Shown piece by piece: positions 19,296 to 28,494 of a stretch of 64,000 bases of DNA. Location: contig JBCDBL010000003.1 in NCBI GenBank assembly GCA_039183635.1, positions 1-64,000 on the forward strand. Reading direction: 5' to 3'. The notes below the pieces were generated by a model. That model was not told where the DNA came from and searched no databases. It saw only the letters and a list, made by a program, of their open reading frames with translations. Every line of letters starts with the position of its first letter. Within the stretch, counting starts at the first letter, position 1. The translations under genes were made by a program, and so were the position numbers. This DNA is from JBCDBL01 sp039183635 (lineage in GTDB: Bacteria > Pseudomonadota > Alphaproteobacteria > Caulobacterales > Parvularculaceae).

Positions 19296-20795
19296 ATGGC
19301 GGATTTCCTCGCGAGCGTTGCAACGCCCGATCTGGCGGTTCTCATGGTCGCAATTATCGGCGGTGTTCTCATCGGCTATGCGATTGGCGCCTTGCCCGGG
19401 TTTGATATTACGACCGGCGTCGCGGTGCTTTTGCCGTTGAGTTACATGATGGAGCAGGGGCCGGCATTGGCGTTTTTTACGTCAATGTATTGCTCCGGTG
19501 TTTTCGCCGGGTCGATAACGGCCATCCTTTTCGGCATTCCGGGTACGTCTGAATCGGTGATGAGCGCTGTCGAGGGATATCCGTTTACGAAACGGGGCGA
19601 GCCCGGATTTGCGCTCGGTGTCGCGCTCGTTTGTTCCGGATTAGGCGGCGCCGCGGCTGCGCTAGTTCTGATGACGTTGGCGCCGGCGCTCGCCCATGTG
19701 GCTATCGGGTTCGGACCCGGCGACTATGCCGCGCTCGGCGTTATGGGATGCGCGGCGATTGTTTCGGCAAGCGGCGGATCGATTTCGAAAAATATGCTGG
19801 CGCTGATGCTGGGGCTCTTTCTTTCAACCATCGGTGCTGACCCGGTAACGGGTGACTTTCGATTTGTCGTCGCCCCAATTCTGGAAGACGGCGTCGGCCT
19901 GATCCCGGCGATCATCGGCCTTTTCGCCGTTTCCGATGTTTTGTGGCGCGTTCTGGTTCGGGATTTTCCGTCGCCCGACAGAAAAGCGTTGCTGCAGAAG
20001 TGGCGTTTTCCAACCTTTAGCGACTATGCAAAACTCACGTCCACAAGCGTGCGAAGCTGGTGTGTCGGCCTTTTCACTGGCGTGCTTCCCGGCGCCGGCG
20101 CATCGAGCGCCGCCTTCATTGCTCACAGCGTTGAAGCGAACCTCGCGCGCAAAAAGGGGAACTTCAGTAACGGGAACGCAAACGCTCTTGCAGCGCCGGA
20201 AACGGCGAAAAATGCCGCCGCCGTCGGCGCGCTTATCCCCCTCCTTGCGCTCGGCATTCCCGGCAGCGGCACGGCGGCCGTGATCCTCGGCGCGTTTGAG
20301 ATCCACAATCTTCAGGTAGGCCCGCTTTTGTTCACCGAGCATCCCGCCCTTGTAAAACAGATTTTCATTTCCGTACTGATTGCAAATATCGTGTTCATGG
20401 TCGCAGGGTCCGTATTGATGCGGCCAATCTCGCTCATGACGGCGATGCCCTATCCGGTAATTGCGGCCGGTGTGTTAACGCTTGGCGTCGCTGGCAGCAT
20501 TGCGACCGGCGGCGCGGCGGCGGCCGGCGTCATGCTTGTCCTTTCTTTGATCGGCATAGGGTTGAGGTTAGCGCAGTTTCCCATGGCGCCTGTCGTTTTA
20601 GGGATCGTTCTGGGGCCAATTATTGAGGTTTATTTCCGGCGCGCCCTGCTTATGGCGGATGGAGACGTGCAGGGCGTTTTTGCATCGGCGACCTCTATTG
20701 GGTTGCTGGGCGCGTCTGTTGTATTCCTGTCGGCGCCGGCCATCACAAAGGTCATCGCAAAGCGTGGCGATCGGGGGCAAGCGAAGGGGGCGTGA
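19296..20795 (+). CDS. TctA-family large permease subunit of TTT transporter
   Basis: A 499-residue permease with about 11-12 membrane helices. It shows the TctA hallmarks: GVLIGYAIGALPGFDITTGVA near residue 25-45 and the related internal GVLPGAGASSAAFIAHSVE about residue 260, with LLALGIPGSGTAAVILGAF in the second half. With the Bug receptor and TctB it should import a carboxylate using the ion gradient. It is the third gene of the operon; TctB ends four bases before its ATG. Confidence 0.95.
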   Translation: MADFLASVATPDLAVLMVAIIGGVLIGYAIGALPGFDITTGVAVLLPLSYMMEQGPALAFFTSMYCSGVFAGSITAILFGIPGTSESVMSAVEGYPFTKRGEPGFALGVALVCSGLGGAAAALVLMTLAPALAHVAIGFGPGDYAALGVMGCAAIVSASGGSISKNMLALMLGLFLSTIGADPVTGDFRFVVAPILEDGVGLIPAIIGLFAVSDVLWRVLVRDFPSPDRKALLQKWRFPTFSDYAKLTSTSVRSWCVGLFTGVLPGAGASSAAFIAHSVEANLARKKGNFSNGNANALAAPETAKNAAAVGALIPLLALGIPGSGTAAVILGAFEIHNLQVGPLLFTEHPALVKQIFISVLIANIVFMVAGSVLMRPISLMTAMPYPVIAAGVLTLGVAGSIATGGAAAAGVMLVLSLIGIGLRLAQFPMAPVVLGIVLGPIIEVYFRRALLMADGDVQGVFASATSIGLLGASVVFLSAPAITKVIAKRGDRGQAKGA

Positions 20796-20797
20796 AG

Positions 20798-20953
20798 ATG
20801 GCTGTCGGATGCAGTCTGCGATTAAAAAACGTCAGCGCCAATGGCGGCGTTCTTCTGCAAACGGAAGGTTGGTTTGGCGGTGAGGGCGTGAATGTTTTCC
20901 ACCCTTTGGAAGATCGTGGGATCGCCGGTATCGGGTTGGCTGCGGCGGATTGA
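20798..20953 (+). CDS. possible 51-residue ORF directly after TctA
   Basis: An ATG two bases after the TctA stop opens a 51-codon frame ending TGA at 20953. The predicted peptide has no signal, no membrane segment and no family I recognise. It could be translated by coupling to TctA or be chance. The surrounding spacer 20796-21161 is otherwise non-coding and becomes AT-rich toward the operator at 21044. Confidence 0.25.
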   Translation: MAVGCSLRLKNVSANGGVLLQTEGWFGGEGVNVFHPLEDRGIAGIGLAAAD

Positions 20954-21043
20954 ACACTTAGTCGAGTACGCATGTTTGCGGATGTGTCGATGCAAACGAT
21001 TGGAATCTGCGAAGGGCGTGTATAGCTGTTGCAACCTAAAAAA

Positions 21044-21076
21044 GTATACAATAATATAAATATTGAATACAAAATA
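21044..21076. promoter_or_regulatory. tandem GntR operator candidates before the crotonase gene
   Basis: GTATACAATA at 21044-21053 and GAATACAAAATA at 21065-21076 (11 of 12 match to 10049-10060) are two near-copies of the cluster motif, 21 bases apart, that is two helical turns on the same face. They lie about 86-118 bases before the crotonase ATG. Confidence 0.55.
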
Positions 21077-21161
21077 GAGGCCTGTCAGGAGCCATGACGC
21101 ATGAAAGTTAGGGGCGACAATGGCGCCATGGCGCCGAAAGTGACCGAGGGGAGAGCGTAAA

Positions 21162-21941
21162 ATGAGCGGTCGTATAGATCTTGAGGCGAATGGCGGCGTC
21201 GTGACGGTGACGCTCAATAATCCCGCCAAACTCAATGCCATGACCAAGGCGATGTGGCTCGCCTTCGCCGATGTCTGGAAAGAAGTGAACGCCGACATGT
21301 CGGTGCGCTGCGTCATTTTAAAGGGCGCGGGTGAACGGGGCTTCTGCCCCGGCAACGACATTGGCGAGTTCGCGACGGAACGTTCGAACGCTGAACAGGC
21401 GCGCGCCTTGTCGGCTGTTATGAATGACGGACGTGAGGCGATGCTTGCCTGTCCGCATCCAGTGATCGCGAGCATTCAGGGCGCGTGTGTTGGCGGGGGG
21501 CTGGAAATCGCCGCCATGGCCGATATGCGCATTGCGTCCGAAGTCGCGCGCTTCGGCGCGCCGCTCAATCGCATCGGTCTTACCATGGCGTTTGAAGAGA
21601 TGCTGCCGATCTGGAAGCTGACCAACAAGCAGACCATGTTTGAAATGCTCGTTGAAGGGCGGATTTTTGACGCGGAGGAAGCGAAGTCGCGCGGCCTTGT
21701 AAACCGGATCGTCGAGCACGATGCGCTCGAGCAGGAAGTCAGCGAGGCAGCCGAGCGCATTGCCGTCGGCCCGCCGCTGGTCAATCGCTGGCACAAGCAG
21801 TTTTTTGCGCGTCTTGAAGACCCGCGCCCGCTTGAGCCGCAAGACTATGAAGAGCATTATCTCGCTTTTGAAACTCATGACTATCAGGTCGGCTATCGCT
21901 CGTTTTTGTCGAAATCCGTTCCTGAATTTAAAGGGCGATAA
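21162..21941 (+). CDS. enoyl-CoA hydratase/isomerase family protein (crotonase), atypical active site
   Basis: A 259-residue cytoplasmic crotonase acting on an acyl-CoA. The CoA-binding/oxyanion signature is PVIASIQGACVGGGLEIA. Of the two glutamates of classical enoyl-CoA hydratase, the first is present (Glu115 in GGGLE), but the second is replaced: the usual FGxPE reads FGAPL (Leu135). Loss of that residue argues against a standard hydratase and for another crotonase reaction (isomerase, decarboxylase, hydrolase or dehydratase). GGGGAGAG precedes the ATG. It probably works on the product of the CoA-transferase. A serine hydrolase follows 87 bases downstream. Confidence 0.92.
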   Translation: MSGRIDLEANGGVVTVTLNNPAKLNAMTKAMWLAFADVWKEVNADMSVRCVILKGAGERGFCPGNDIGEFATERSNAEQARALSAVMNDGREAMLACPHPVIASIQGACVGGGLEIAAMADMRIASEVARFGAPLNRIGLTMAFEEMLPIWKLTNKQTMFEMLVEGRIFDAEEAKSRGLVNRIVEHDALEQEVSEAAERIAVGPPLVNRWHKQFFARLEDPRPLEPQDYEEHYLAFETHDYQVGYRSFLSKSVPEFKGR

Positions 21942-22028
21942 CCTGCCGGCCGTGCGGGCCGCCTGTTTTACCATCCGAGGGTGGCTGCGCGACGGCATAA
22001 CACTTGTACGATCTGAATGGAGGCTGTG

Positions 22029-23585
22029 ATGGCGCGACTTATTGGACGTATCTTACTTTTCTTCTGCCTGTTTTCCCCGACGCTTACGCTGGCCGGCGGC
22101 GGCGCGAAAGACGCCCGGGCCATCGAGAAAACGGTGCGCGCCCATGCCGACGATCTCGATGAGATATTTGAAAGGGTGCGGCTGGATGCGCGCGCGCCCG
22201 GCCTCGTCTATGGGGTCGTTGCAAATGGCGAGCTCCTGCATTGGCGCGGCGCCGGCGTGCGTAATCTCGAAACAGGCAAGCCGGTCGCCAAGGACACCCC
22301 GTTTCGTATCGCGTCCATGACAAAAATGATGACCGCACAGCTTGTCGCTGATCTGCAGCAGAAGAATAAGCTTTATCTCGATGCGCCGGCGGAACTTTAT
22401 CTGCCCGCGCTGAAGGAATGGGAATATCCCACAAGCGATTCCCGCAAGATAACCGTCCGCGATCTGCTCAATCATACGGCCGGGTTCGTGACAGACAATC
22501 CGTGGGCGGACCGGCAAATGGCGCTGACACAGGAAGAGCTTGACGACGTTCTGTCGAACGCCGACCCGTTCTCGCATGCGCCGGGAGACACCTGGGAGTA
22601 TTCGAACCTCGGTTTCGTCATCGCCGGCCGGATTATCGAAACCCTCACCGGGGAAACATTTGAAGAACGATTGAGCAAAAAGATCCTGTCCCCACTGGAT
22701 ATGAAAGATAGCGGTCTCGATATCCACGATATTCCGGAGGACAAACGCGCCTTCGGTTACAAATGGGTCAACAATGCGTACAAGGATGAACCAATCCTGG
22801 AATCGGGTACGTTCGATCCGCTTGGCGGGATGTGGACCACGGCGGACGACTACGGGCGGTATCTTGGTTGGATGTTGTCTGCGTGGCCCGCGCGGGATGA
22901 AAACGATGACGGCGCCATCTCCCGAGGCGCTGTCCGATCCGTCGTCGATGGCGTGCGCATGATGGGTGCGTCCGGCGGCGGGTCTTGCCAATCGCCTTAT
23001 GGGTACGCCATGGGGCTTTCTGTAACCAAACACTGCCAGCTCGGGTTGGTGGTCGGTCATGGCGGCGGTTTTCCGGGCTATGGCAGCTATGTCCTGCTTG
23101 CGCCGGAAAAGGGGCTCGCCGTTTTTGCTTTTGCAAATAATACGTATGCGTCTGTTCGCGGCGGCGTGTGGGAGGCATTATCGCTCCTCGACGACGCAGG
23201 CGCAGGGCTGTCGGCGAAAAAGCACGCGCCCGACGAGCGTATGCTCGCGGCCTATTCAAAGCTTGGCGATGTTTATGAAATCGGCGACCTTGAGGGGGCG
23301 GGCCTTACCTTTGCGAACAACTTTTTCCTCGACCGTTCGCGCGAGCGCTGGAAAACGCAGTTCGCGAGCATCAAACAATCAGTGGGCGCGTGTCCCTCGC
23401 GGCCTGCGATGCGTGCAACCGGTCGCCTCAGCGGTGATTTTGAATGGCATTGCGCCAATGCGCGCATTGCGGGCCATATCATCATGTCGCCGCTTGATCC
23501 GGTTGACATCCAGGAACTGCATATCCGTGAAGTGAAGATCAATCGCTCGGGGTCGGAGATCGTCACAGACGTCGATTTCCATTAA
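22029..23585 (+). CDS. exported serine hydrolase, beta-lactamase superfamily (class C type)
   Basis: A 518-residue exported hydrolase with a signal peptide (residues 1-22) and the class C-type catalytic motifs SMTK (Ser96, Lys99), YSN (WEYSNLGF) and HGG (VGHGGGFPG). A C-terminal domain of about 150 residues follows the hydrolase domain. It differs from the two paralogues at 8220 and 14845 in motif details and lacks their cysteine-bearing N-terminal domain, so it is a third, separate lineage. I chose ATG 22029 over 22017 because GGAGG lies five bases upstream. It is probably co-transcribed with the crotonase. D-Ala peptidase or esterase activity is possible. Confidence 0.9.
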   Translation: MARLIGRILLFFCLFSPTLTLAGGGAKDARAIEKTVRAHADDLDEIFERVRLDARAPGLVYGVVANGELLHWRGAGVRNLETGKPVAKDTPFRIASMTKMMTAQLVADLQQKNKLYLDAPAELYLPALKEWEYPTSDSRKITVRDLLNHTAGFVTDNPWADRQMALTQEELDDVLSNADPFSHAPGDTWEYSNLGFVIAGRIIETLTGETFEERLSKKILSPLDMKDSGLDIHDIPEDKRAFGYKWVNNAYKDEPILESGTFDPLGGMWTTADDYGRYLGWMLSAWPARDENDDGAISRGAVRSVVDGVRMMGASGGGSCQSPYGYAMGLSVTKHCQLGLVVGHGGGFPGYGSYVLLAPEKGLAVFAFANNTYASVRGGVWEALSLLDDAGAGLSAKKHAPDERMLAAYSKLGDVYEIGDLEGAGLTFANNFFLDRSRERWKTQFASIKQSVGACPSRPAMRATGRLSGDFEWHCANARIAGHIIMSPLDPVDIQELHIREVKINRSGSEIVTDVDFH

Positions 23586-23637
23586 GGACGTTCTATCTCA
23601 TTCGATGGAATTTTGACCGTCAATCTGGCAACGGTAA

Positions 23638-23669
23638 ATCGCCGGTAGGCTTTCGCGTCGGCCGGCGAT
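23638..23669. terminator. stem-loop between convergent genes
   Basis: ATCGCCGG at 23638-23645 pairs with CCGGCGAT at 23662-23669. It lies between the convergent ends at 23585 and 23680. There is no T tract, so a Rho-independent role is weakly supported. Confidence 0.35.
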
Positions 23670-23679
23670 GAGTTACGCT

Positions 23680-25824
23680 TTAGTGTTTTTGGTTTTCCCT
23701 TCTGACGTCGCTAGCGTTGCAAACCTTTGTTGCCCCGGACGCCGTAACCTCGCAGCGGTAGCCGGCGTTTTCCAATGCAATGGTGAGGCTGTCGATGAAT
23801 CCCAACCTCGCTTTTCTCTCGGGGCCGGGGCCCAGCATCGGCGTTGCCCGATATACAAAAGTGGTTACGCCTAGGCTTTGAGCGCTTTGCGCGACGGAAC
23901 GCGTGACGTTGTCGACCTCGAGTCCCTGGGGTGTCATAAGCTCGTTTGTCACCTCCTGAATAAAGCTTCGCTCTTTATACTCCGCGTCATCCATTACGTT
24001 CTTGTGATAATTTAGATAGTGACGGACCCCTATGAACTTGGGTGGGTTAGGGAGCAACGGCAAGTGCGCTTCAAGATGCCCCGGAACGACGTATGCGCCT
24101 TCGGGAATCAATGCGTGTACAGACTTTGCTTCTGTAAAAATCTCTTCATTTACTTCGCGGTATATCGCCCAGACGCCCTGCCTGTGCCCGAACTTTATGG
24201 GCCCGTCGAGACTAATGATGAACATCGCACCCCAAAGAACGATCGCCCCGGCCGGGATGGCCCCATAATGCAATAGAGAATTTTTGTTCTCCCAGCGGAT
24301 TTTCGATGCCTTACTGAATAGTAAGCCGCTGACGCAGCCTGCAATAAGAGCGCTTGGAAAGGCCCATTGTATACGCCAGGAAAGCAGGTGTATTCCACTA
24401 AAGTGCGCGATCACCTCAACCCAATAAGGTGCGTAGACGCTCAACGCGCCAGCCATGCTGAAGCGAACCAGTCTCGAATAAGCGGTTTTGTTCCTCGTGA
24501 TGGCGGCTAAGACGGGTAGAGCGAGTAACGTTACAAGAAATAGGGCCTTGGTCCACGAACCGCCAAAGACGGAGCCATCGACCAGCATTTTACCCGTTTG
24601 TCCGTCGTCGGTGAAGAAGGGCGGTGTTTGGTGGACGACCCGGAACGTAAGGTACAACAGGATGAAAAGCGGAATAAGGGTCATGCCTATAAAAGACAGC
24701 ACTGCGAGTGATTGCCGCCGTATCGGAAGATGCACAGCGGCGGCTAAGGCAAGTGTAATCGGAGCAACGAGGAGTGCAGTGGATGACCAGGCGATGGCGC
24801 CGCAAACCGATAAAAAAAGTAGAAGCCAGGAAGCTTTGACGGGACGCTGGCAAAAAATCGCTGTTGCTGAAAACAAAAGCGGCGCGAGAATAGCGCAGAC
24901 AAAGCCCTTTCCCATATATATATTGCTGATAAACCAGTTGCCGAACGACTTTCCCACCCCCCAGTTAAGAAAAATCAGAACCGTGATGAAAATGCCGATA
25001 CCTGGATAGGGGATAGCGAGGCTGCGCAGAAAAAGATGGGCGACCAATATCCAAAGGGAGACGCCGAGCAAGGGATAAAGGTTGAAATAAACCCAGAGCG
25101 GATCGAGATTGCCGATATCGCTTATCAATGCGGCGAGCACCTCGAACCCGGAGGTGCGATATCCTGGATACAGCGAGTATGGCGCCGGTGTGCCCAATAG
25201 AAAGTCCTGGCCCTGAACGGGCGCTTCGGGGTTCGCGAGAGTTGAAGAAATAACGTGTGCGTAGAATGCATCGTCCGGGGTGGGAAAGCCCGTCTTTGTC
25301 GCCAGCCATATCACGATCATGAGTGCAATGATCAAACTGGTTAGGTCGATCAACTCAAAAGCTGTGTTTTTGGGGAGGGGGAATGGCTTCTGACGGGCGT
25401 AACCTTCACCGCGCGGGTGCTTAAGATAAAGGGTTAGCGCAATCGGCGCCGCAAGTCCCCATAGCAGGTTGTACCAAACCGGCGAGGCGCTCCATTCAAC
25501 ATGCCAAACCGCCAACGCGATCCCGGTCATGCAGAGGAAAAAGATGACGGGTACAAATAAAGGAAGTTGTATAGGCGCAATGCTGGGCGGCGGTGTTGTT
25601 GCCGGTCTGCAAAACAGATCTGCGCGTGTGAGGCCTTTGCGCATTAAGAACACTATTGTTGCGATAATCTGTATGAACAGAACAGGAAGACCGGCCTTTA
25701 GCTGTAGATAGTTGGCGTTCAGACCGAAAACCATCGCCCAGTAGTAGATAGCCCAGTTTCCCCAAAGTGCGATCATCAGCAGCGTGAGGTTTCCAACGGA
25801 TTGATCGAGGCTACGGCGCCACAT
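23680..25824 (-). CDS. large polytopic membrane protein, GT-C-like layout, unknown function
   Basis: A 714-residue membrane protein with about 12-13 hydrophobic segments over the first 550 residues and a soluble C-terminal domain of about 160 residues. An early loop has the acidic motif TPDDAFYAHVISS, reminiscent of the DD/DxD loop of GT-C glycosyltransferases and related DUF membrane families. The soluble tail contains IPEGAYVVPGHLEAHLPLLPN and two cysteines near its end. I do not recognise a named family and do not assign a reaction. It stands alone between a convergent hydrolase and a long non-coding stretch. Confidence 0.8.
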   Translation of the reverse strand: MWRRSLDQSVGNLTLLMIALWGNWAIYYWAMVFGLNANYLQLKAGLPVLFIQIIATIVFLMRKGLTRADLFCRPATTPPPSIAPIQLPLFVPVIFFLCMTGIALAVWHVEWSASPVWYNLLWGLAAPIALTLYLKHPRGEGYARQKPFPLPKNTAFELIDLTSLIIALMIVIWLATKTGFPTPDDAFYAHVISSTLANPEAPVQGQDFLLGTPAPYSLYPGYRTSGFEVLAALISDIGNLDPLWVYFNLYPLLGVSLWILVAHLFLRSLAIPYPGIGIFITVLIFLNWGVGKSFGNWFISNIYMGKGFVCAILAPLLFSATAIFCQRPVKASWLLLFLSVCGAIAWSSTALLVAPITLALAAAVHLPIRRQSLAVLSFIGMTLIPLFILLYLTFRVVHQTPPFFTDDGQTGKMLVDGSVFGGSWTKALFLVTLLALPVLAAITRNKTAYSRLVRFSMAGALSVYAPYWVEVIAHFSGIHLLSWRIQWAFPSALIAGCVSGLLFSKASKIRWENKNSLLHYGAIPAGAIVLWGAMFIISLDGPIKFGHRQGVWAIYREVNEEIFTEAKSVHALIPEGAYVVPGHLEAHLPLLPNPPKFIGVRHYLNYHKNVMDDAEYKERSFIQEVTNELMTPQGLEVDNVTRSVAQSAQSLGVTTFVYRATPMLGPGPERKARLGFIDSLTIALENAGYRCEVTASGATKVCNASDVRRENQKH

Positions 25825-26204
25825 TTTTTTCTCTTGGTTGACGATAGGCGTGCTATCGGAGCGGGGTATGCTTCTTCAAAATCTTTTTTAATCGGGTGGT
25901 AAAAATCGCTACCGCCAATTTTATTCAGTGCGCATGTTTCATCAACGATTTATCTGAAAGTTGACGCCAAAAAGTCGTGCAGGATGCGCTCGGGTTACCG
26001 GAGCGCCAACCCTGTTTCCGCGCCCGCGATGAGGAAAAGGCCGCTGAACAATAAGAAAACTTCGATAATGTATCGAGCGGTCAGCGGTTCTTTGAGAAAA
26101 ACTATTGAAGCGCGAGGCAGCAAAACAAAAGAAAGACCGGTAAAAGGACAGGCGCGAGCGCACAGCCTTAAAGCTCTGGGTATAGCTGGAAAACAACGGT
26201 TAAT
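25825..26204. other. non-coding spacer
   Basis: A 380-base spacer between the membrane protein start and the tRNA-fMet 3' end. It has A/T-rich runs near 25840-25930 that may hold the promoter of the gene at 25824. No gene or RNA is recognised. Confidence 0.55.
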
Positions 26205-26281
<77 letters not shown>

Positions 26282-26533
26282 CCAACTATGCCGCATACGA
26301 CATATTATAAGGATCGATGCGGTTGAAGCAGAAAGGCCGGTGTCGATAAAAGCGCGGCGGGCTGCTTCTCTCCGCCGCATATCGACCGCCAAAAGCGGAG
26401 AAAAATTCTCTGACCGCCAGCGGAGGACGGGATATAGCGAAGCGCGCGAGTTCCTGCAAGGGGCAATGATGCGATAAAATCGCTGTTTTTCCAGAGGCTG
26501 CGGGCATTGAAGCTCGTATTTGCGCTTCGGGCG

Positions 26534-27670
26534 CTATGCGGCGGGCAGGTCCGCGGCGGTTTCTTCGATCAGCATGTCGACGACGCGGAAAAACGCTTGC
26601 TTATCATCCGCGCCGGCTTTTTGGGCGTCGTGAAATGTCTCCAGCTGGCGACAGGCGCTGGCGCCGCGTTTCAGGATGGTGCGGGCGTGCTTGACCTCGC
26701 TCATGCAGCCAAGGGCGTTTGCATCTTCCGCGACGATTTCGATGATTTCCTCAATCAGGGCGCCGAAGGGCAGACAGTCGCCGCGGCCGAGATCGATCAT
26801 TGATTTGCCGACGCCGTAGCGTTGCGCGCGCCAGCGATTTTCCTCGATCATGATCCGCGGATAGATGCGCCAGCGCATATTGCGCTGTTTGTGGCGGGCG
26901 AGCATGCGCAGGAGCGATTGGTAGAGCGCGGCGATGCATAGGGCGTCGTCGAGCCGTGTGCAAACATCCGTAATGCGCATTTCGAGGGTCGGAAAACGCG
27001 CGCTTGGCCGCATGTCCCACCAGATTTTGGATGAGTCTTCCATGACGCCGGCGCTGACCAGGCGGTCGATGGTGCGTTCATATTCCGACCAGCTTTCGTA
27101 GCGGTCGGGAATGTCGGTGCGGGGCATCGAATCGAAAACGCCGAGCCGTGCGCATTTCATGGCCATGTCGTGACCGCCCCAGAAGGGCGACGATGTGGAA
27201 AGCGCGAGCAGGTGCGGCAGGAAATACCGCATCTGATTCATCAGATCGATGCGCAGGTCCGGGTCCTCGATGCCCGCATGCACATGCATGCCGCAAATCA
27301 GCATACGTCTGATCGCACCGCCCATATCTTCATCGAGATGGTCGTAGCGCTCGGCGGCGGTGTGTTTTTGCCGGCCCCATTGCGCAAACGGATGCGTCGA
27401 TGCAGCCATAAGCTTCATGCCGTGTTTTTCGGCGGTATTGATCAGCGTCTGGCGCAAGGCAGTCAGGTGATGGCGCGCATCCGCGATATTATCGCAGACC
27501 GGCGTGCCGACCTCGACCTGGCATTTCAGGAATTCCGGCGTCACCCGTTCGCCGAGCTTTTCCTTGCAGTCTTTCATGAAATCGGGCGTCGGTTCAGTGA
27601 CGAGATCGCGCGAGTGCGGATCGACCAGGAGATACTCTTCTTCAACACCGAGCGTCAGGGCGGGCAACAT
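26534..27670 (-). CDS. carboxylate-amine ligase, YbdK/GCS2 family
   Basis: A 378-residue protein of the glutamate-cysteine ligase family 2 (YbdK-like), ATP-dependent enzymes that join an amine to a carboxylate; YbdK has weak gamma-glutamyl-cysteine ligase activity. Family segments visible are LGVEEEYLLVDP at the N-terminus, EVGTPVCDNI, and GMHVHAGIEDPDLRI in the middle. Its true physiological substrates are generally unknown. The N-formylglutamate amidohydrolase lies upstream on the same strand (64 bases), hinting at shared glutamate-related metabolism, which is inferred. Confidence 0.92.
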   Translation of the reverse strand: MLPALTLGVEEEYLLVDPHSRDLVTEPTPDFMKDCKEKLGERVTPEFLKCQVEVGTPVCDNIADARHHLTALRQTLINTAEKHGMKLMAASTHPFAQWGRQKHTAAERYDHLDEDMGGAIRRMLICGMHVHAGIEDPDLRIDLMNQMRYFLPHLLALSTSSPFWGGHDMAMKCARLGVFDSMPRTDIPDRYESWSEYERTIDRLVSAGVMEDSSKIWWDMRPSARFPTLEMRITDVCTRLDDALCIAALYQSLLRMLARHKQRNMRWRIYPRIMIEENRWRAQRYGVGKSMIDLGRGDCLPFGALIEEIIEIVAEDANALGCMSEVKHARTILKRGASACRQLETFHDAQKAGADDKQAFFRVVDMLIEETAADLPAA

Positions 27671-27734
27671 AAGGGCGCCCCCTTTTAAAAACGCCGCCGC
27701 TTTATCGCGCCGTTTTTAAAGCCGGCGCCGATCG

Positions 27735-28484
27735 TCAACGCGCCGGGTCGGCGGCGATGGCCTCTATGGCGCGCGCGAGATTATCGGCCATTTTATCGAT
27801 TTCATTGGACTTGGAAAGGAGGTCCTGGCGTACTTCAAGAGTGAGATGTGCTAATCCGCGCGGACCCACATGGCGATCCACGGTGTAATTATAGATCCGC
27901 GCGTCGTAGGGCTGGTTATCGCCGACGCAATAATCGGTGTTGTCGCCAAGCCAGGCCATCAACGCCCTCGCGCTTTTTTCGTCTTCGCGCCACAACAGCC
28001 CCACATGCCATGGGCGGTCGTCCATTTCGCCCATAAGGCGCGGTGAAAAGGAGTGCACGGAGACAACGAACGGGTTCGTATGAGCCCCCTGGCTGGTATC
28101 GAGCGCCTCCGCGAGGCGCTCGTGATAGGGCCCGTAAAAGCGGTCCATGCGCTCCTGACGGCGCTCCGGCGAAAGGCGCGCATTGCCCGGAATCGGGATT
28201 TGGTCGGAGACTGCCGGAATAAAGTCCGGCCGGTCGCAGTCCCGGTTGGGGTCTGCAAGCAACCGGGAAAATGTGCTCAGGAGACAAACGCCGGAAAGAC
28301 GGTCGGCAAGCCCATCGGTGAGGGCGCCTGCGCCGATGTCATAGGCGATGTGGGTCTGCAAAATATCGTCGGGAAGGCCGAGGCCGTGAAACTCCGGCGG
28401 GATTGCGTTCGTCGCGTGATCGCAGAAGATAAAGAAGGGCGCATCGCCATGATTTGTTACGTGCGCGCAGGAGGCGTTTGTCAT
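27735..28484 (-). CDS. N-formylglutamate amidohydrolase family protein
   Basis: A 249-residue amidohydrolase of the N-formylglutamate deformylase family, a zinc-type enzyme that in histidine degradation hydrolyses N-formyl-L-glutamate to glutamate and formate. Family features are CDHATNAIPPEFHGLGL near the N-terminus, DIGAGALTDGLA, SRLLADPNR and VVSVHSFSP. No other hut gene is present, so the role may be broader N-acyl-amino-acid turnover. A 42-base palindrome ends 11 bases upstream of its start codon. It likely shares a transcript with the YbdK-type ligase gene that follows. Confidence 0.92.
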   Translation of the reverse strand: MTNASCAHVTNHGDAPFFIFCDHATNAIPPEFHGLGLPDDILQTHIAYDIGAGALTDGLADRLSGVCLLSTFSRLLADPNRDCDRPDFIPAVSDQIPIPGNARLSPERRQERMDRFYGPYHERLAEALDTSQGAHTNPFVVSVHSFSPRLMGEMDDRPWHVGLLWREDEKSARALMAWLGDNTDYCVGDNQPYDARIYNYTVDRHVGPRGLAHLTLEVRQDLLSKSNEIDKMADNLARAIEAIAADPAR

Positions 28485-28494
28485 TTGCGAGACA

